From contig CALODD010000102.1 in the NCBI GenBank assembly GCA_942491945.1, positions 1 to 37,633 of the forward strand: a stretch of 37,633 nt of DNA. Reading direction: 5' to 3'. Each line of letters opens with the position of its first letter. Position 1 is the stretch's first letter. The stretch comes from JAJDYQ01 sp942491945. Its GTDB lineage: Bacteria; Pseudomonadota; Gammaproteobacteria; JAJDYQ01. The notes beneath the pieces were generated by a model. The model did not search any database. It saw nothing but the letters and a program-made list of their open reading frames with translations, and was not told where the DNA came from. Of this stretch, positions 24,001 through 32,668 are shown piece after piece. A program made the translations under genes and the position numbers.

Positions 24001-25404
24001 TTAATCGGGTAGTTTATCGAGCAGGCTGATAGCTTCAGTGTCATCAGGGTAGTTTTCCAGATGAAGTTTTATATGGTGTTCAGCTTTGTTGACCTGATTA
24101 AGCTTTAACCATGCGCGGGCAGCATTTAAATGGGCGCTGGAATGTTTAGGTTCAACCGCGATAGCTCGATAAAAATATTCGATTGATTCTTCCAGGTTCC
24201 CTTCTTTGTACTCAACCTTTCCCAGTCCCCAGAAGGCTTCAGGGTTCTGTTCTTCTTTGGTTAGTGCCAGGTTGAAATCAGATTCAGCTTCGTTATGTTT
24301 ATCTAAAGAGCGATAGACGTTGCCCCGTTCGATCAATAATTCAGAATTGGCAGTGCCATTTTCAATAGCGAGGTTGTAATAATTCAGTGCCTGGTCATGA
24401 TTATTGTTTTTGACATACAGGCGAGCAATGTCTCGAAGTAGCACTGGGTCGGTCGAGTAACCCCGCATGGCCTTTTCGATTAACGTCTCCATCGCGCTGT
24501 TATCAGAAAGATTTAATAATTGATCATGATGATATTTGTAATGAATACTTCGCGGTGCAGAGCCGTCGCCGCGTAATTCACGTCGATCTATAGACGAGAC
24601 TCGCCATTGAAAATGCGCATCGAATGGTAGTTGTGCAATACGTAGCTCTGGAAAGTTACTAGCCTCACGATACACAACGTTGTTGAAATCGAGATCAGTG
24701 GCTAATTCGACCATATAAGACTGTGCTTCGTTCACTGGCTTCCAACTGAGTACAAGCGAAGCAGACTCGATACGGTTACCTGTAGCGGGTGAGGAGAGTC
24801 CCGGCGGTGAGGGTAGTAGAGCTGGGCTTTGTGGGGCTTTTCCCTTTTCCGTAATCGTACCGAAATTTTCGCGTAGTCGGCTTTCTGGGTTCCCATCTGT
24901 CATCAAAGCGACTTCGCCGTGATAGAGCATGGCACGTGTACTGCTACTGTCAGCTATAGCGGCATAGCGGGTGCCGCGTATGCCAACGTTAACCGACTGG
25001 GTTGCTAAACGAGATGAATAATTTGAGACACCTTTTAATTTCGGAATATTGCGAATAATTTCACCAGAATCGAGTTTAAATTCGGTTTGGACTCGGCTGC
25101 CGTCAAGGCTTCTCTGAGCCTGAGGAATATCGAGCCTGGTATTCTCAATTATCTGGATGTAACTGCCATCAGATAATTGTCCATTGAACGTAGAGCCGGC
25201 AGGAACTTCGATTTTTGCATTGTGCGCATCGAATGAGGTTGTGTCTTTAGCAATGACCTGACCATTTACCTTGATATCGCCACTCTGGCTGAGAACTGTG
25301 ATTTGCTGATTATGGCGGATGGCATATAACCACCACCATACTGCTATAGCAGCAATAATCGCGATAACGACGGTTATGGTGATGTTCCTATTTCGCGTAG
25401 ACAT
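24001..25404 (-). CDS. Membrane-anchored FecR-domain protein with TPR repeats
   Basis: A 467-residue protein, anchored by one N-terminal membrane segment (about 8-28) with the rest in the periplasm. Residues about 33-175 form a FecR domain: GDIKVNGQVIAKD, FKLDSGEIIRNI and the characteristic SVNVGIRGTRYAAIADSSST, then LYHGEVAL. A fibronectin-like segment (about 208-285, LVLSWKPVNEAQSYMVELA) follows, then at least four TPR units from about 300 (NNHDQALNYYNLAIENGTAN, AFWGLGKVEYKEGNLEESIE). This architecture differs from the FecR anti-sigma regulator and is often encoded beside CHASE2 proteins. The likely role is ligand recognition or protein contacts in the periplasm, feeding the kinase downstream; that is inference. 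Confidence 0.85.
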   Translation of the reverse strand: MSTRNRNITITVVIAIIAAIAVWWWLYAIRHNQQITVLSQSGDIKVNGQVIAKDTTSFDAHNAKIEVPAGSTFNGQLSDGSYIQIIENTRLDIPQAQRSLDGSRVQTEFKLDSGEIIRNIPKLKGVSNYSSRLATQSVNVGIRGTRYAAIADSSSTRAMLYHGEVALMTDGNPESRLRENFGTITEKGKAPQSPALLPSPPGLSSPATGNRIESASLVLSWKPVNEAQSYMVELATDLDFNNVVYREASNFPELRIAQLPFDAHFQWRVSSIDRRELRGDGSAPRSIHYKYHHDQLLNLSDNSAMETLIEKAMRGYSTDPVLLRDIARLYVKNNNHDQALNYYNLAIENGTANSELLIERGNVYRSLDKHNEAESDFNLALTKEEQNPEAFWGLGKVEYKEGNLEESIEYFYRAIAVEPKHSSAHLNAARAWLKLNQVNKAEHHIKLHLENYPDDTEAISLLDKLPD

Positions 25405-25522
25405 GGTTTTACCGCTTTTAAACTTTAGTTACTTCCAAGTTTAGATTGCCTTGTATGACTAAGGAATATCCCGACTGCCGATAATTTAACCAACAATGTA
25501 AACATTAGTTACAAATAAGCAT

Positions 25523-26599
25523 CTAGGGACTTAAAATCCTTGGAATAAATGGAATTGTCGGTGGTAACCAGGGGGGAGGGCCTGGCGGCACAGGTGGAGG
25601 AACCGGAGGCGGTGGCACAGGTGGTGGCGGCACTGGTGGCACCGGCGGCACCGGTGTTGGTGGCGCAGGAGGAGCAGGGGGCTGAGGAACCGGCGGTGTT
25701 GGCGGCTGCGGTGGCTGTTGTGGTTGATGCGGTGGCTGATAATGTTTTGGTATCAGTGGTTTTCTCGGACACTGGCATGAGCAGCCATTAACATCATAGA
25801 TGGAGAAGGCGGTCGCTGCATTTTGACAGCCCGAGTCGTAATCGATATTGGCTGTCGCTCCACGCATGGTCATCAGGCGGTCGCCATTACGGATGCGCAT
25901 GCCTTCTTTAGCTGGGACATATTTATCGCCCTGATAGACTAGCACTTCACCATTTAAATCATGCAAGGTTGCATTGTATTTATCGACACGTCCTTTGCGG
26001 TTGGGTGATGTCTGGCAGCCGCAGGCGTTAATAATGTTAGAACCTGGGTTGAGTATTTCTGTGCAGCCATTGTCGTAAGATACTTCCATCAATGTATCTG
26101 TCAGGACTTCGACCAGATTACCATCGCGCAGGATCTGATTAAGTTTGGTTGGCTCTGCTGGCTTATCCGTATGAATCAGGTTGGCCTTACCTTTTAATTC
26201 ATGAATGATTGCAGATTCTGGTGCATCACTTCTATAGGGTGATGACATACAGGCACAGGCATCGATCTCGTATGTGCTAGCGGCGCTGAATAGCTCTTTA
26301 CAGCCGTTGTTGTATTCAACTTCAACCAGACTATCCTGCAGCACCTGTAAGAAGTCACCATCATCAAGGGATTCTTCTATGGCTATCGGTTTTTCAACTT
26401 TGTTTAACTCAAGTAGCAGGTTATTGCCTTTCAGACGACGTACGAATGCGGTGTTTTTGCCATCAGTTATCGTTGTGGTTTGTGTATTTGTTGTGCTTTG
26501 AGAGTTTGGAGTCGTAGTGGTTTGGGCGTGTGCAGGTTGCTGCAGACATAATAACAAGATGACGCTCAGGCACTGTTTGCCATAGTCCAGTAAGGACAT
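25523..26599 (-). CDS. Secreted protein with three Cys-rich FecR-like repeats and a proline-rich tail
   Basis: I do not recognise this protein as a named family. From ATG 26599 it has 358 residues with a good signal peptide (cleavage after QQPAHA, residue 25); an upstream in-frame ATG at 26668 would bury the signal behind 23 residues and overlaps a TATAAT on this strand. Three repeats follow, about 50-120, 129-198 and 209-278. Each has a 'LKG/LNG...DG/NGD' FecR-like strand pattern and then a Cys signature: VEYNNGC...ACAC, VSYDNGC...ACGC, IDYDSGC...GCSCQC. Conserved cysteines are 100/115/117, 179/193/195 and 258/273/275, probably disulfide bonded. Residues about 280-358 are mostly Pro with Val, Ala and Gln, able to reach across the periplasm. 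It heads the FecR-CHASE2 gene set (118-base gap). Confidence 0.72.
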   Translation of the reverse strand: MSLLDYGKQCLSVILLLCLQQPAHAQTTTTPNSQSTTNTQTTTITDGKNTAFVRRLKGNNLLLELNKVEKPIAIEESLDDGDFLQVLQDSLVEVEYNNGCKELFSAASTYEIDACACMSSPYRSDAPESAIIHELKGKANLIHTDKPAEPTKLNQILRDGNLVEVLTDTLMEVSYDNGCTEILNPGSNIINACGCQTSPNRKGRVDKYNATLHDLNGEVLVYQGDKYVPAKEGMRIRNGDRLMTMRGATANIDYDSGCQNAATAFSIYDVNGCSCQCPRKPLIPKHYQPPHQPQQPPQPPTPPVPQPPAPPAPPTPVPPVPPVPPPPVPPPPVPPPVPPGPPPWLPPTIPFIPRILSP

Positions 26600-26666
26600 T
26601 CTTATCGAATTCCCAGATTTTTGCCTGCTATCGGGTGTCATCAGGAGAAGTATTTCCTGTATTATC

Positions 26667-26672
26667 ATTATA
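26667..26672 (-). promoter_or_regulatory. Possible -10 element for the Cys-rich repeat protein
   Basis: On the minus strand these bases read TATAAT, about 68 bases upstream of ATG 26599. No good -35 is seen at 16-18 bases, so an activator may be needed. The box overlaps the alternative upstream ATG, supporting the shorter protein. Confidence 0.35.
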
Positions 26673-26730
26673 TTAATTTGTAATTCTACATAGTTTGTTT
26701 AAGTAGTTCGAGAACCATAATTGATGAAAA

Positions 26731-26748
26731 GTTCACGTAGTTCACGTA
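26731..26748. repeat. Exact 9-base tandem repeat in the divergent interval upstream of gspE
   Basis: GTTCACGTA occurs twice without a gap (26731-26739 and 26740-26748), in the interval between the Cys-rich repeat gene and gspE. Tandem half-sites of this size often bind response regulators, so it could be a regulatory site for either direction. No function is shown. Confidence 0.45.
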
Positions 26749-26841
26749 TTTACAGACTTTTACAATTCCAGGTCTCGTTTTGAGATACAAGAGATGTTAT
26801 TAAAATGAAAAAAGTATGAGAGTGTTAGAGAAACAGGCATT

Positions 26842-28539
26842 GTGGAAAGCGCAGCATTAACAGAGACGGATATGCGACTGGGTGAATATCTTGTACAGCA
26901 GGGCGTATTGCAATCAGATCGTCTTGAGCGGACGTTAAAGATACAACAGGATAATCCTGAGCGTTTAGGCGTGCTGCTGGTGAGCCTGGGGCTGGTATCT
27001 GAAAAAGATGTTGCGTCAGGGCTAGCTGAGCAACTTGGTTTAACGCTGGCCGATATATCAATGTATAGCCACACTGCCGTGCTTAATGGCTCGGTATCAC
27101 AGCGATACTTACGCGAATCACAAATTGCGCCGCTGCATATTGAGGATGATGTGCTGCATGTAGCGATGGCAGTACCGCAGGATAGTTATGCTATTGATGC
27201 GCTGAAGATGGCTTCCGGTTTTCAGTTGCAGATCTATCTCGGTACGGCATCTGATATTGAACTGGCACTCAATCGCCAATACGGCGAGGAAGATGCGTCT
27301 GATCAAAATCAGACGAACTATCTATCACAGGACAATATAGACGATATCCAGCATCTTAGAGACCTGGCAAGCGAAGCGCCTGTTGTTCGGCTAGTCAATG
27401 GCTTCTTTAGTCGCGCTCTGGAAGTGATGGCGTCTGATATTCATATTGAGCCCTTTGAAGAAAGGCTAAGTGTTCGTTTCAGAGTGGATGGTCAGCTTCG
27501 TGAAGTTGATACACCCGCAAAATCAATGGCGGCAGCCATTACATCGCGAATTAAAATTATGGCGAATCTGGACATCGCAGAACGACGTCTGCCGCAGGAT
27601 GGGCGTTTGAGTCATCGTATCGAGGGGAAGATGATTGATATGCGTGTCTCAACTGTGCCAACCAGTTATGGAGAGAGTGTTGTCTTACGTATTTTGGATA
27701 AGACGGCTTTGCCTCTGGAGTTTGACGCACTGGGTTTTGAAGGAACCTTGTTAACTGATTTTCAGAAGATGCTGGATTTGCCACACGGTGTAATCCTGGT
27801 GACTGGCCCAACTGGTAGCGGTAAAACAACAACATTATATGCTGCTTTGCAATCACTGAACTCTCCAGAGCGGAAAATACTTACTGTTGAAGATCCCGTC
27901 GAATATCAGTTAGAAGGTATCAACCAGATCCAGGTGAAACCACAGATAGATTTGACGTTTGCAAATGCACTCCGCTCTATCTTAAGGCAGGACCCTGATG
28001 TCATTATGATCGGTGAAATGCGTGATCCCGAAACTGCAAAGATAGCGGTTCAGTCAGCACTAACCGGACATAAAGTCTTTTCCACCCTTCATACGAATAG
28101 TGCAGCAAGCAGTATTACCCGTTTACTGGATATGGGTGTTGAGAACTATTTGCTGACATCGACGATTAATGGTGTGCTGGCACAGCGTTTGGCCCGCAAG
28201 TTATGTCCTGTATGTCGTGAGCCTTATCATCCTCAGCAACAACTACTAGCAGAGACCGGTCTTGACGGTCTGGTGAGTCAGAACGATACAACAATTTATC
28301 GTCCCGCAGGTTGTCCATCATGCAATGACACGGGGTATCAGGCACGTACGGCATTGCTTGAGCTCTTTACTATGAATGAGAGCCTGCGTCAGGCAATTTT
28401 AGAGCATGTCGATGCTACGAAATTACAGTCGATCGCTGAACAACAGGGTATGCATACAATGCATCGAGATGGACTGGAGAAGGTTATTGCTGGAGTCACC
28501 AGTCTGGAGGAAATCTCCCGAGTGACACAAGAGGTATAG
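26842..28539 (+). CDS. gspE: Type II secretion ATPase GspE
   Basis: Cytoplasmic hexameric ATPase that drives pseudopilus assembly. The 565-residue protein has an N-terminal GspE/MshEN-type domain (about 10-150; MRLGEYLVQQGVLQSDRLE, RLGVLLVSLGLVSEKDVASG), a second N domain with ASDIHIEPFEERLSVRFRVDG, Walker A GPTGSGKTTTLYA near 322, Asp and His boxes (DPVEYQLEGINQIQV, LTGHKVFSTLHTNSA), Walker B QDPDVIMIGEMRD and the zinc-binding tetracysteine (CPVC and CPSC, about 455-494) found in GspE but not PilT. The start is GTG 26842 with a weak AGG four bases upstream. It opens the secretion operon and docks on GspL. Confidence 0.97.
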   Translation: MESAALTETDMRLGEYLVQQGVLQSDRLERTLKIQQDNPERLGVLLVSLGLVSEKDVASGLAEQLGLTLADISMYSHTAVLNGSVSQRYLRESQIAPLHIEDDVLHVAMAVPQDSYAIDALKMASGFQLQIYLGTASDIELALNRQYGEEDASDQNQTNYLSQDNIDDIQHLRDLASEAPVVRLVNGFFSRALEVMASDIHIEPFEERLSVRFRVDGQLREVDTPAKSMAAAITSRIKIMANLDIAERRLPQDGRLSHRIEGKMIDMRVSTVPTSYGESVVLRILDKTALPLEFDALGFEGTLLTDFQKMLDLPHGVILVTGPTGSGKTTTLYAALQSLNSPERKILTVEDPVEYQLEGINQIQVKPQIDLTFANALRSILRQDPDVIMIGEMRDPETAKIAVQSALTGHKVFSTLHTNSAASSITRLLDMGVENYLLTSTINGVLAQRLARKLCPVCREPYHPQQQLLAETGLDGLVSQNDTTIYRPAGCPSCNDTGYQARTALLELFTMNESLRQAILEHVDATKLQSIAEQQGMHTMHRDGLEKVIAGVTSLEEISRVTQEV

Positions 28540-28542
28540 AGC

Positions 28543-29760
28543 TTGCCAGTCTTTTATTACAAAGCAGCATTTCCTAACGGAGAAATGAATGAAGGACAGA
28601 TGCAGGCAGCGGATCAGCATGCTGTAGTGAGTCAGTTGCAGTCAGCGGGTCAGATTATTATCAGGGTAGAAGAGGTTGGAGCCAATCGGCCAGATAAGCT
28701 TTCAAGCGCTCGGTTTTCATCACGCATTATTCGTCATGAAGAGTTGGCTTCATTTACGCTTGAGTTATCAACCCTGCTGGAAGCCGGCATGCCTCTGGAT
28801 AGAGCACTGCGTATATTGACAGATGTGGCCGTGCGAGATGAAGTGAAACATGTTCTGGATGCGCTCTATCAGGATGTGAGAGGCGGAGCCTTTCTTTCAG
28901 ATGCATTGGCGGCGCGCAACGGTATCTTTACAAATTTTTATATCAATATGATTCGAGCAGGTGAGGCCGGTGGTGTTCTAGGTGTTACCTTGAAGCAGCT
29001 GGTAGCTTCATTGGAACATGCCCAGCAGGTTCGTGAATCGGTTATCTCAAAACTGATCTACCCGTTAATTTTGATCATGGTTGCTGGTAGTTCAGTAGTT
29101 CTGTTGCTCGGCTATGTTGTTCCACAATTCAGTGATTTGTTTGCAGATGCAGGTGCCGATTTACCCTGGTTGACCAGTTGGGTACTGGGAATAGGTAATA
29201 TGCTTGCGGACTATGGCTGGGTGCTTGTTATCCTCTTCATAGTAGCAGCGCTTGTCTTCAGGAATCAGTACAACACATCTCAGGGACGACTATCCTGGGA
29301 CAGGCGCTGGTTAAAGATTCCACTGCTAGGCGACTTATTAAGCAAGCTTGATACCTCTCGGTTTTGCCATACTTTGGCCACTTTGTTAGCAAATGGTGTG
29401 CCGCTTTTACAAGCGGCGACAATAGCGCGCGAGGTAATCACGAATCGGGCAATCATGACAGAACTACAGAATGTTCTACCTGCCCTGGAATCGGGTCAGG
29501 GATTGGTACGTCCCTTAGCTGAGTCAGCGGTCTTTCCTGAACTGGCTTTGCAGCTTATACGAGTTGGTGAGGAATCCGGTGAGCTGGAAGGCATGTTATA
29601 CAGAGTGGCGGATATCTATGAACGAGAAGTACAAACAATACTTAATCGTTTGTTGACACTATTAGAACCTGCGCTGATTCTGGGGCTGGGTTTACTAATT
29701 GGTGGAATTATTATGTCGGTCTTAATGGCTATTCTGGATATCAATAATCTGGTTTTCTAG
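28543..29760 (+). CDS. gspF: Type II secretion inner-membrane platform protein GspF
   Basis: A 405-residue polytopic protein around which the pseudopilus is thought to be assembled. It carries two GspF domains (ELASFTLELSTLLEAGMPLD and RFCHTLATLLANGVPLLQA) with membrane segments near 170-195, 220-240 and 375-400. The start is TTG 28543, three bases after the gspE stop; GAGG at 28531-28534, inside gspE, is the ribosome binding site. Confidence 0.96.
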   Translation: MPVFYYKAAFPNGEMNEGQMQAADQHAVVSQLQSAGQIIIRVEEVGANRPDKLSSARFSSRIIRHEELASFTLELSTLLEAGMPLDRALRILTDVAVRDEVKHVLDALYQDVRGGAFLSDALAARNGIFTNFYINMIRAGEAGGVLGVTLKQLVASLEHAQQVRESVISKLIYPLILIMVAGSSVVLLLGYVVPQFSDLFADAGADLPWLTSWVLGIGNMLADYGWVLVILFIVAALVFRNQYNTSQGRLSWDRRWLKIPLLGDLLSKLDTSRFCHTLATLLANGVPLLQAATIAREVITNRAIMTELQNVLPALESGQGLVRPLAESAVFPELALQLIRVGEESGELEGMLYRVADIYEREVQTILNRLLTLLEPALILGLGLLIGGIIMSVLMAILDINNLVF

Positions 29761-29791
29761 CCTGAGTATGTCGTTAGTCAATGAGAATTTT

Positions 29792-30235
29792 ATGAATAAC
29801 AAACACGTAGTACCAGGGAATCATCGTTTAGCAAGCCAGGGTTTTACCCTGATTGAACTATTGGTCGTGCTAGCAATACTGGGCATGGTTGCGGCGTTCG
29901 CTGCGCCTCAGGTATTCAAACACCTGGCAGGCGCTAAATCGGATACCGCTAAAATCCAGATAGAAAACTTATCGACAGCACTCGACCTGTATAAACTGGA
30001 AGTTGGTCGATATCCTGAAGAACTGTCTGCGTTGGTTTCCAGACCCGCTGGTGCCGGTAACAGTCGCTGGAATGGGCCTTACTTAAAAAAAGCTAGCTTG
30101 CCTAAGGATCCCTGGGATAGAGATTTTGTTTATCGCTATCCAGGGCAACAGGGCCGATATGACCTGATTTCATATGGTGCTGATGGTGTAGAAGGCGGCG
30201 AGGGCGAGGATCAGGATGTTGTCAGCTGGCAGTGA
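29792..30235 (+). CDS. gspG: Major pseudopilin GspG
   Basis: Main subunit of the type II pseudopilus. The class III prepilin signal SQGFTLIELLVVLAILG gives cleavage after Gly with Phe +1 and Glu +5. The C-terminal part (RWNGPYLKKASLPKDPWDRDFVYRYPGQQGRYDLISYGADG) shows the calcium-binding loop region typical of GspG. I prefer ATG 29792 (147 residues) with GAG upstream at 29783-29785; ATG 29768 is also in frame and adds eight residues. Confidence 0.96.
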   Translation: MNNKHVVPGNHRLASQGFTLIELLVVLAILGMVAAFAAPQVFKHLAGAKSDTAKIQIENLSTALDLYKLEVGRYPEELSALVSRPAGAGNSRWNGPYLKKASLPKDPWDRDFVYRYPGQQGRYDLISYGADGVEGGEGEDQDVVSWQ

Positions 30236-30239
30236 CGGC

Positions 30240-30719
30240 ATGCCAATCAGATTAAAACTATCCGGGTTTACGCTGTTTGAACTGCTGGTCGTTATGACTC
30301 TGATCACGCTGGTGATCTCTCTATCTATTCCTCAATTTGCAGGGGTAATTAAAGGGAGTCAGATAGACGCTGCTACTGATCAGATTATGTCATCACTCCG
30401 TTTATCAAGAACACTGTCCATTGCCGAGAACCGCCCAGTGAACTTTTACGTGAATGTAGAAGAACGACATTTTCAAAGTGATGTCGATGAAGATTCAATA
30501 ACGCTTTCTTCTGATATACAGGTTCGCTTACACACGGCCAGAAGCCTGTTGAATGAAGAGGGTGGCTATATCCGTTTTTATCCGGATGGTAGTTCTACGG
30601 GTGGAGGTATTGAGTTGTTACTGTCGGATACAGACAGGCATGAGTCTATAGATATAGACTGGCTTACCGGCCGAGTGATATTACGTGATAGAGATTCGAA
30701 ATTATTCGTGGGTCGTTAA
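30240..30719 (+). CDS. gspH: Minor pseudopilin GspH
   Basis: Minor pseudopilin of the tip complex. The prepilin motif LSGFTLFELLVVMTLITLV has Gly -1 and Glu +5, followed by a beta-rich GspH domain (DQIMSSLRLSRTLSIAENRP, GGYIRFYPDGSSTGGGIELL). ATG 30240 lies four bases after the gspG stop and gives a normal short leader (159 residues). An in-frame ATG at 30216 overlaps gspG and is less likely. Confidence 0.93.
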   Translation: MPIRLKLSGFTLFELLVVMTLITLVISLSIPQFAGVIKGSQIDAATDQIMSSLRLSRTLSIAENRPVNFYVNVEERHFQSDVDEDSITLSSDIQVRLHTARSLLNEEGGYIRFYPDGSSTGGGIELLLSDTDRHESIDIDWLTGRVILRDRDSKLFVGR

Positions 30720-30721
30720 TT

Positions 30722-31105
30722 GTGGTTTCGAGAATAGGCCGCGCCAAAGGTTTTACCCTGCTCGAAACGCTGGTGGCATTTACCATTCTTGCGTTATCTC
30801 TAGGTGTTATTCTACAGCTCTTCGGTCAGGGATTTCGCACAGCCGATTCTGTAAAGCAATATACGCTGGCGAGTATCTGGTCACAGTCGCTGGTAGCTCG
30901 ACTGGATGTTGATATTCCGTTACAGCCGGGCTTACACCGCGGTGAAACAGAAGACGGCTTTCGATGGCAATTACAGATCAAGACATTAAAGCCGGCAAAA
31001 TTCGAATCCAATGTGCCGCCTGCATATGAGGTCCTGATTGATGTTAGCTGGGGTGAAAATGAAACGGTTAGTTTAAATACCGTTCGTCTGGGGCAGTTGT
31101 TATGA
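30722..31105 (+). CDS. gspI: Minor pseudopilin GspI
   Basis: Small pseudopilin (127 residues) that starts assembly of the GspI-J-K tip. The prepilin motif AKGFTLLETLVAFTILALSLG and a compact C-terminal domain (ASIWSQSLVARLDVDIPLQPG, EVLIDVSWGENETVSLNTVR) fit GspI. Start is GTG 30722, two bases after gspH; the end overlaps gspJ by ATGA. Confidence 0.94.
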   Translation: MVSRIGRAKGFTLLETLVAFTILALSLGVILQLFGQGFRTADSVKQYTLASIWSQSLVARLDVDIPLQPGLHRGETEDGFRWQLQIKTLKPAKFESNVPPAYEVLIDVSWGENETVSLNTVRLGQLL

Positions 31106-31731
31106 GTGCAGCCCCTAAAGGCTTTACACTAGTTGAGTTGCTCGTAGCAATTAGTCTTTTTTCGCTTATTGCCTTGCTGCTTTTTTCAGGCTTTCGTTTT
31201 GCCGACAGGGGTTGGGAAGTAAGTAAAAGTCAGCTTGCTGAAATAGAACAGGTGCGTGGCTTGCATCAGTTTTTACAGCAGTATTTACAGTCATCTTATC
31301 CATTGTCTATTCAGGTGGACAGGCAGAGGCAGCTGGTTTTTGAAGGTGATAGTCAGCAATTGGGTTTTGTGGCGAATATGCCGGCGCATCTCGGCCCCCC
31401 AGGGCTGTATAGATTACAGATCGAGATTGAGGAAGAGGCTGAAAAAAAGGCTTTGAACCTTACTCGCCAACTTATGCACCCCGATTACGAAGCAACCGGT
31501 AATGATGGACTCAATAAAGAAAGTACATTGATTGATAATCTTGAGGATATCGAGTTTGCATATATAGCTGCGAATAGCATTAACCAACAGCAGGAGTGGT
31601 TAAGTCATTGGGATAACCCTTCCAGTGTTCCGGCATTGGTGCGTGTGCGGCTAAGCCTTGCGACTTCGAAAACGGAGTTTTTCATTAAGCCGCTAGCGAC
31701 CAGAGCGACAGCAACGATATTGGCTCGATAG
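31102..31731 (+). CDS. gspJ: Minor pseudopilin GspJ
   Basis: 209-residue pseudopilin of the tip complex. The leader PKGFTLVELLVAISLFSLIA has the expected Gly/Phe cleavage site and Glu +5; the C-terminal part includes LIDNLEDIEFAYI and PALVRVRLSLA, typical of GspJ. Its ATG overlaps the gspI stop (ATGA) and its stop is one base before the gspK ATG. Confidence 0.94.
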   Translation: MSAAPKGFTLVELLVAISLFSLIALLLFSGFRFADRGWEVSKSQLAEIEQVRGLHQFLQQYLQSSYPLSIQVDRQRQLVFEGDSQQLGFVANMPAHLGPPGLYRLQIEIEEEAEKKALNLTRQLMHPDYEATGNDGLNKESTLIDNLEDIEFAYIAANSINQQQEWLSHWDNPSSVPALVRVRLSLATSKTEFFIKPLATRATATILAR

Positions 31732-31732
31732 G

Positions 31733-32668
31733 ATGGTGTGCTTGAATAAATTCAGACACACGACCTTTAAGTATCAGCAAAACGGTTTGGCTCTGCTAAC
31801 CGTGTTGTGGATGGTTGCTCTGTTAACTGTGATTGCCGCGGCGGTAAGTTATACCCTCAGGCATGAAGCGCGACTGACCAGTCATAATGTTCAGACCGCA
31901 CAGGCTCGTGCGTTAGTGGATGGTGCCATCTTTCTTGGAATTCGCTCATTGCTGGCAGAAAAGCCAACAGATGTGATTGCTGATGGGTATGAACGTGAGG
32001 TTCGTATTGGTGGTAAACCACTAACGCTATCGATACAGGATGAACGTGGTAAGGTGGATATCAATCAGGCCTCTGAAGAACTGCTACAGACCCTGATTCA
32101 ATCAGCGGGAGCCAATCTGGACGTGTTAGCAATTACCCAGTCCATTCTGGACTGGCGCGATGAAGATGATGAGTTACGACCACTGGGTGCCGAGGACACA
32201 CAATATCAACAGGCAGGCTTATCTTATGCGGCACGTGATGGTCCCTTTCTGGTGCCGGATGAATTACAGCAGGTACTTGGTATGACTGAGGCTGTCTATA
32301 AACGCCTTGCTGAGCATGTTACGGTATATACCGGTAGCACGGGTGTTGATCCTCGATCTATTTCTCAGACGCTTTTAGCACAAATGCCGGGAATGAGTGA
32401 GGGGCTTGCTACTCAGTATGTACAGCAAAGGCACAACGTAGATGTTGGTGTAGAATCACACTGGCTTCCTACAGAATCCAGGCCATTTTTAGTGAAGCAT
32501 GGGCCTGAAATCTATCAGATAACTGCCAGTATGAATCATGGTGATAGTCTACTGACGAGGTATGCCATTGTTCATATTAAGAGGCAAAAGAAGCAACCGT
32601 ATGACATTATTGCCTGGCGCGATAAGTTTAATTTCGATGAGGTAAACGAAAGTTCACGACATGAGTGA
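31733..32668 (+). CDS. gspK: Minor pseudopilin GspK
   Basis: 311-residue tip subunit. The leader QNGLALLTVLWMVALLTVIA lacks the Glu +5 (Thr here), which is a normal feature of GspK, the pseudopilin that caps the fibre. The inserted alpha domain contains DERGKVDINQASEELLQTLI, SILDWRDEDDELRPLGAE and ARDGPFLVPDELQQVLGM, all GspK hallmarks including the acidic calcium-site loop. The last eight bases overlap gspL. Confidence 0.95.
   Translation: MVCLNKFRHTTFKYQQNGLALLTVLWMVALLTVIAAAVSYTLRHEARLTSHNVQTAQARALVDGAIFLGIRSLLAEKPTDVIADGYEREVRIGGKPLTLSIQDERGKVDINQASEELLQTLIQSAGANLDVLAITQSILDWRDEDDELRPLGAEDTQYQQAGLSYAARDGPFLVPDELQQVLGMTEAVYKRLAEHVTVYTGSTGVDPRSISQTLLAQMPGMSEGLATQYVQQRHNVDVGVESHWLPTESRPFLVKHGPEIYQITASMNHGDSLLTRYAIVHIKRQKKQPYDIIAWRDKFNFDEVNESSRHE

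Noticed and set aside
24001..25404. FecR as anti-sigma factor of an iron-uptake system
   Set aside because: There is no ECF sigma factor or TonB-dependent receptor nearby, and the TPR-carrying architecture belongs to a different FecR-domain group.
25559..25740. GGTGGC-rich DNA repeats resembling a tandem or CRISPR-like array
   Set aside because: The repeat unit is the reverse complement of proline/alanine codons in an open gene; there are no unique spacers.
25509..25791. Open frames on both strands through the proline-tail coding region (Ala/Val/Glu-rich and Thr/Ala-rich)
   Set aside because: The repetitive proline codons leave the other frames free of stops; the frame with signal peptide and Cys repeats is the real one.
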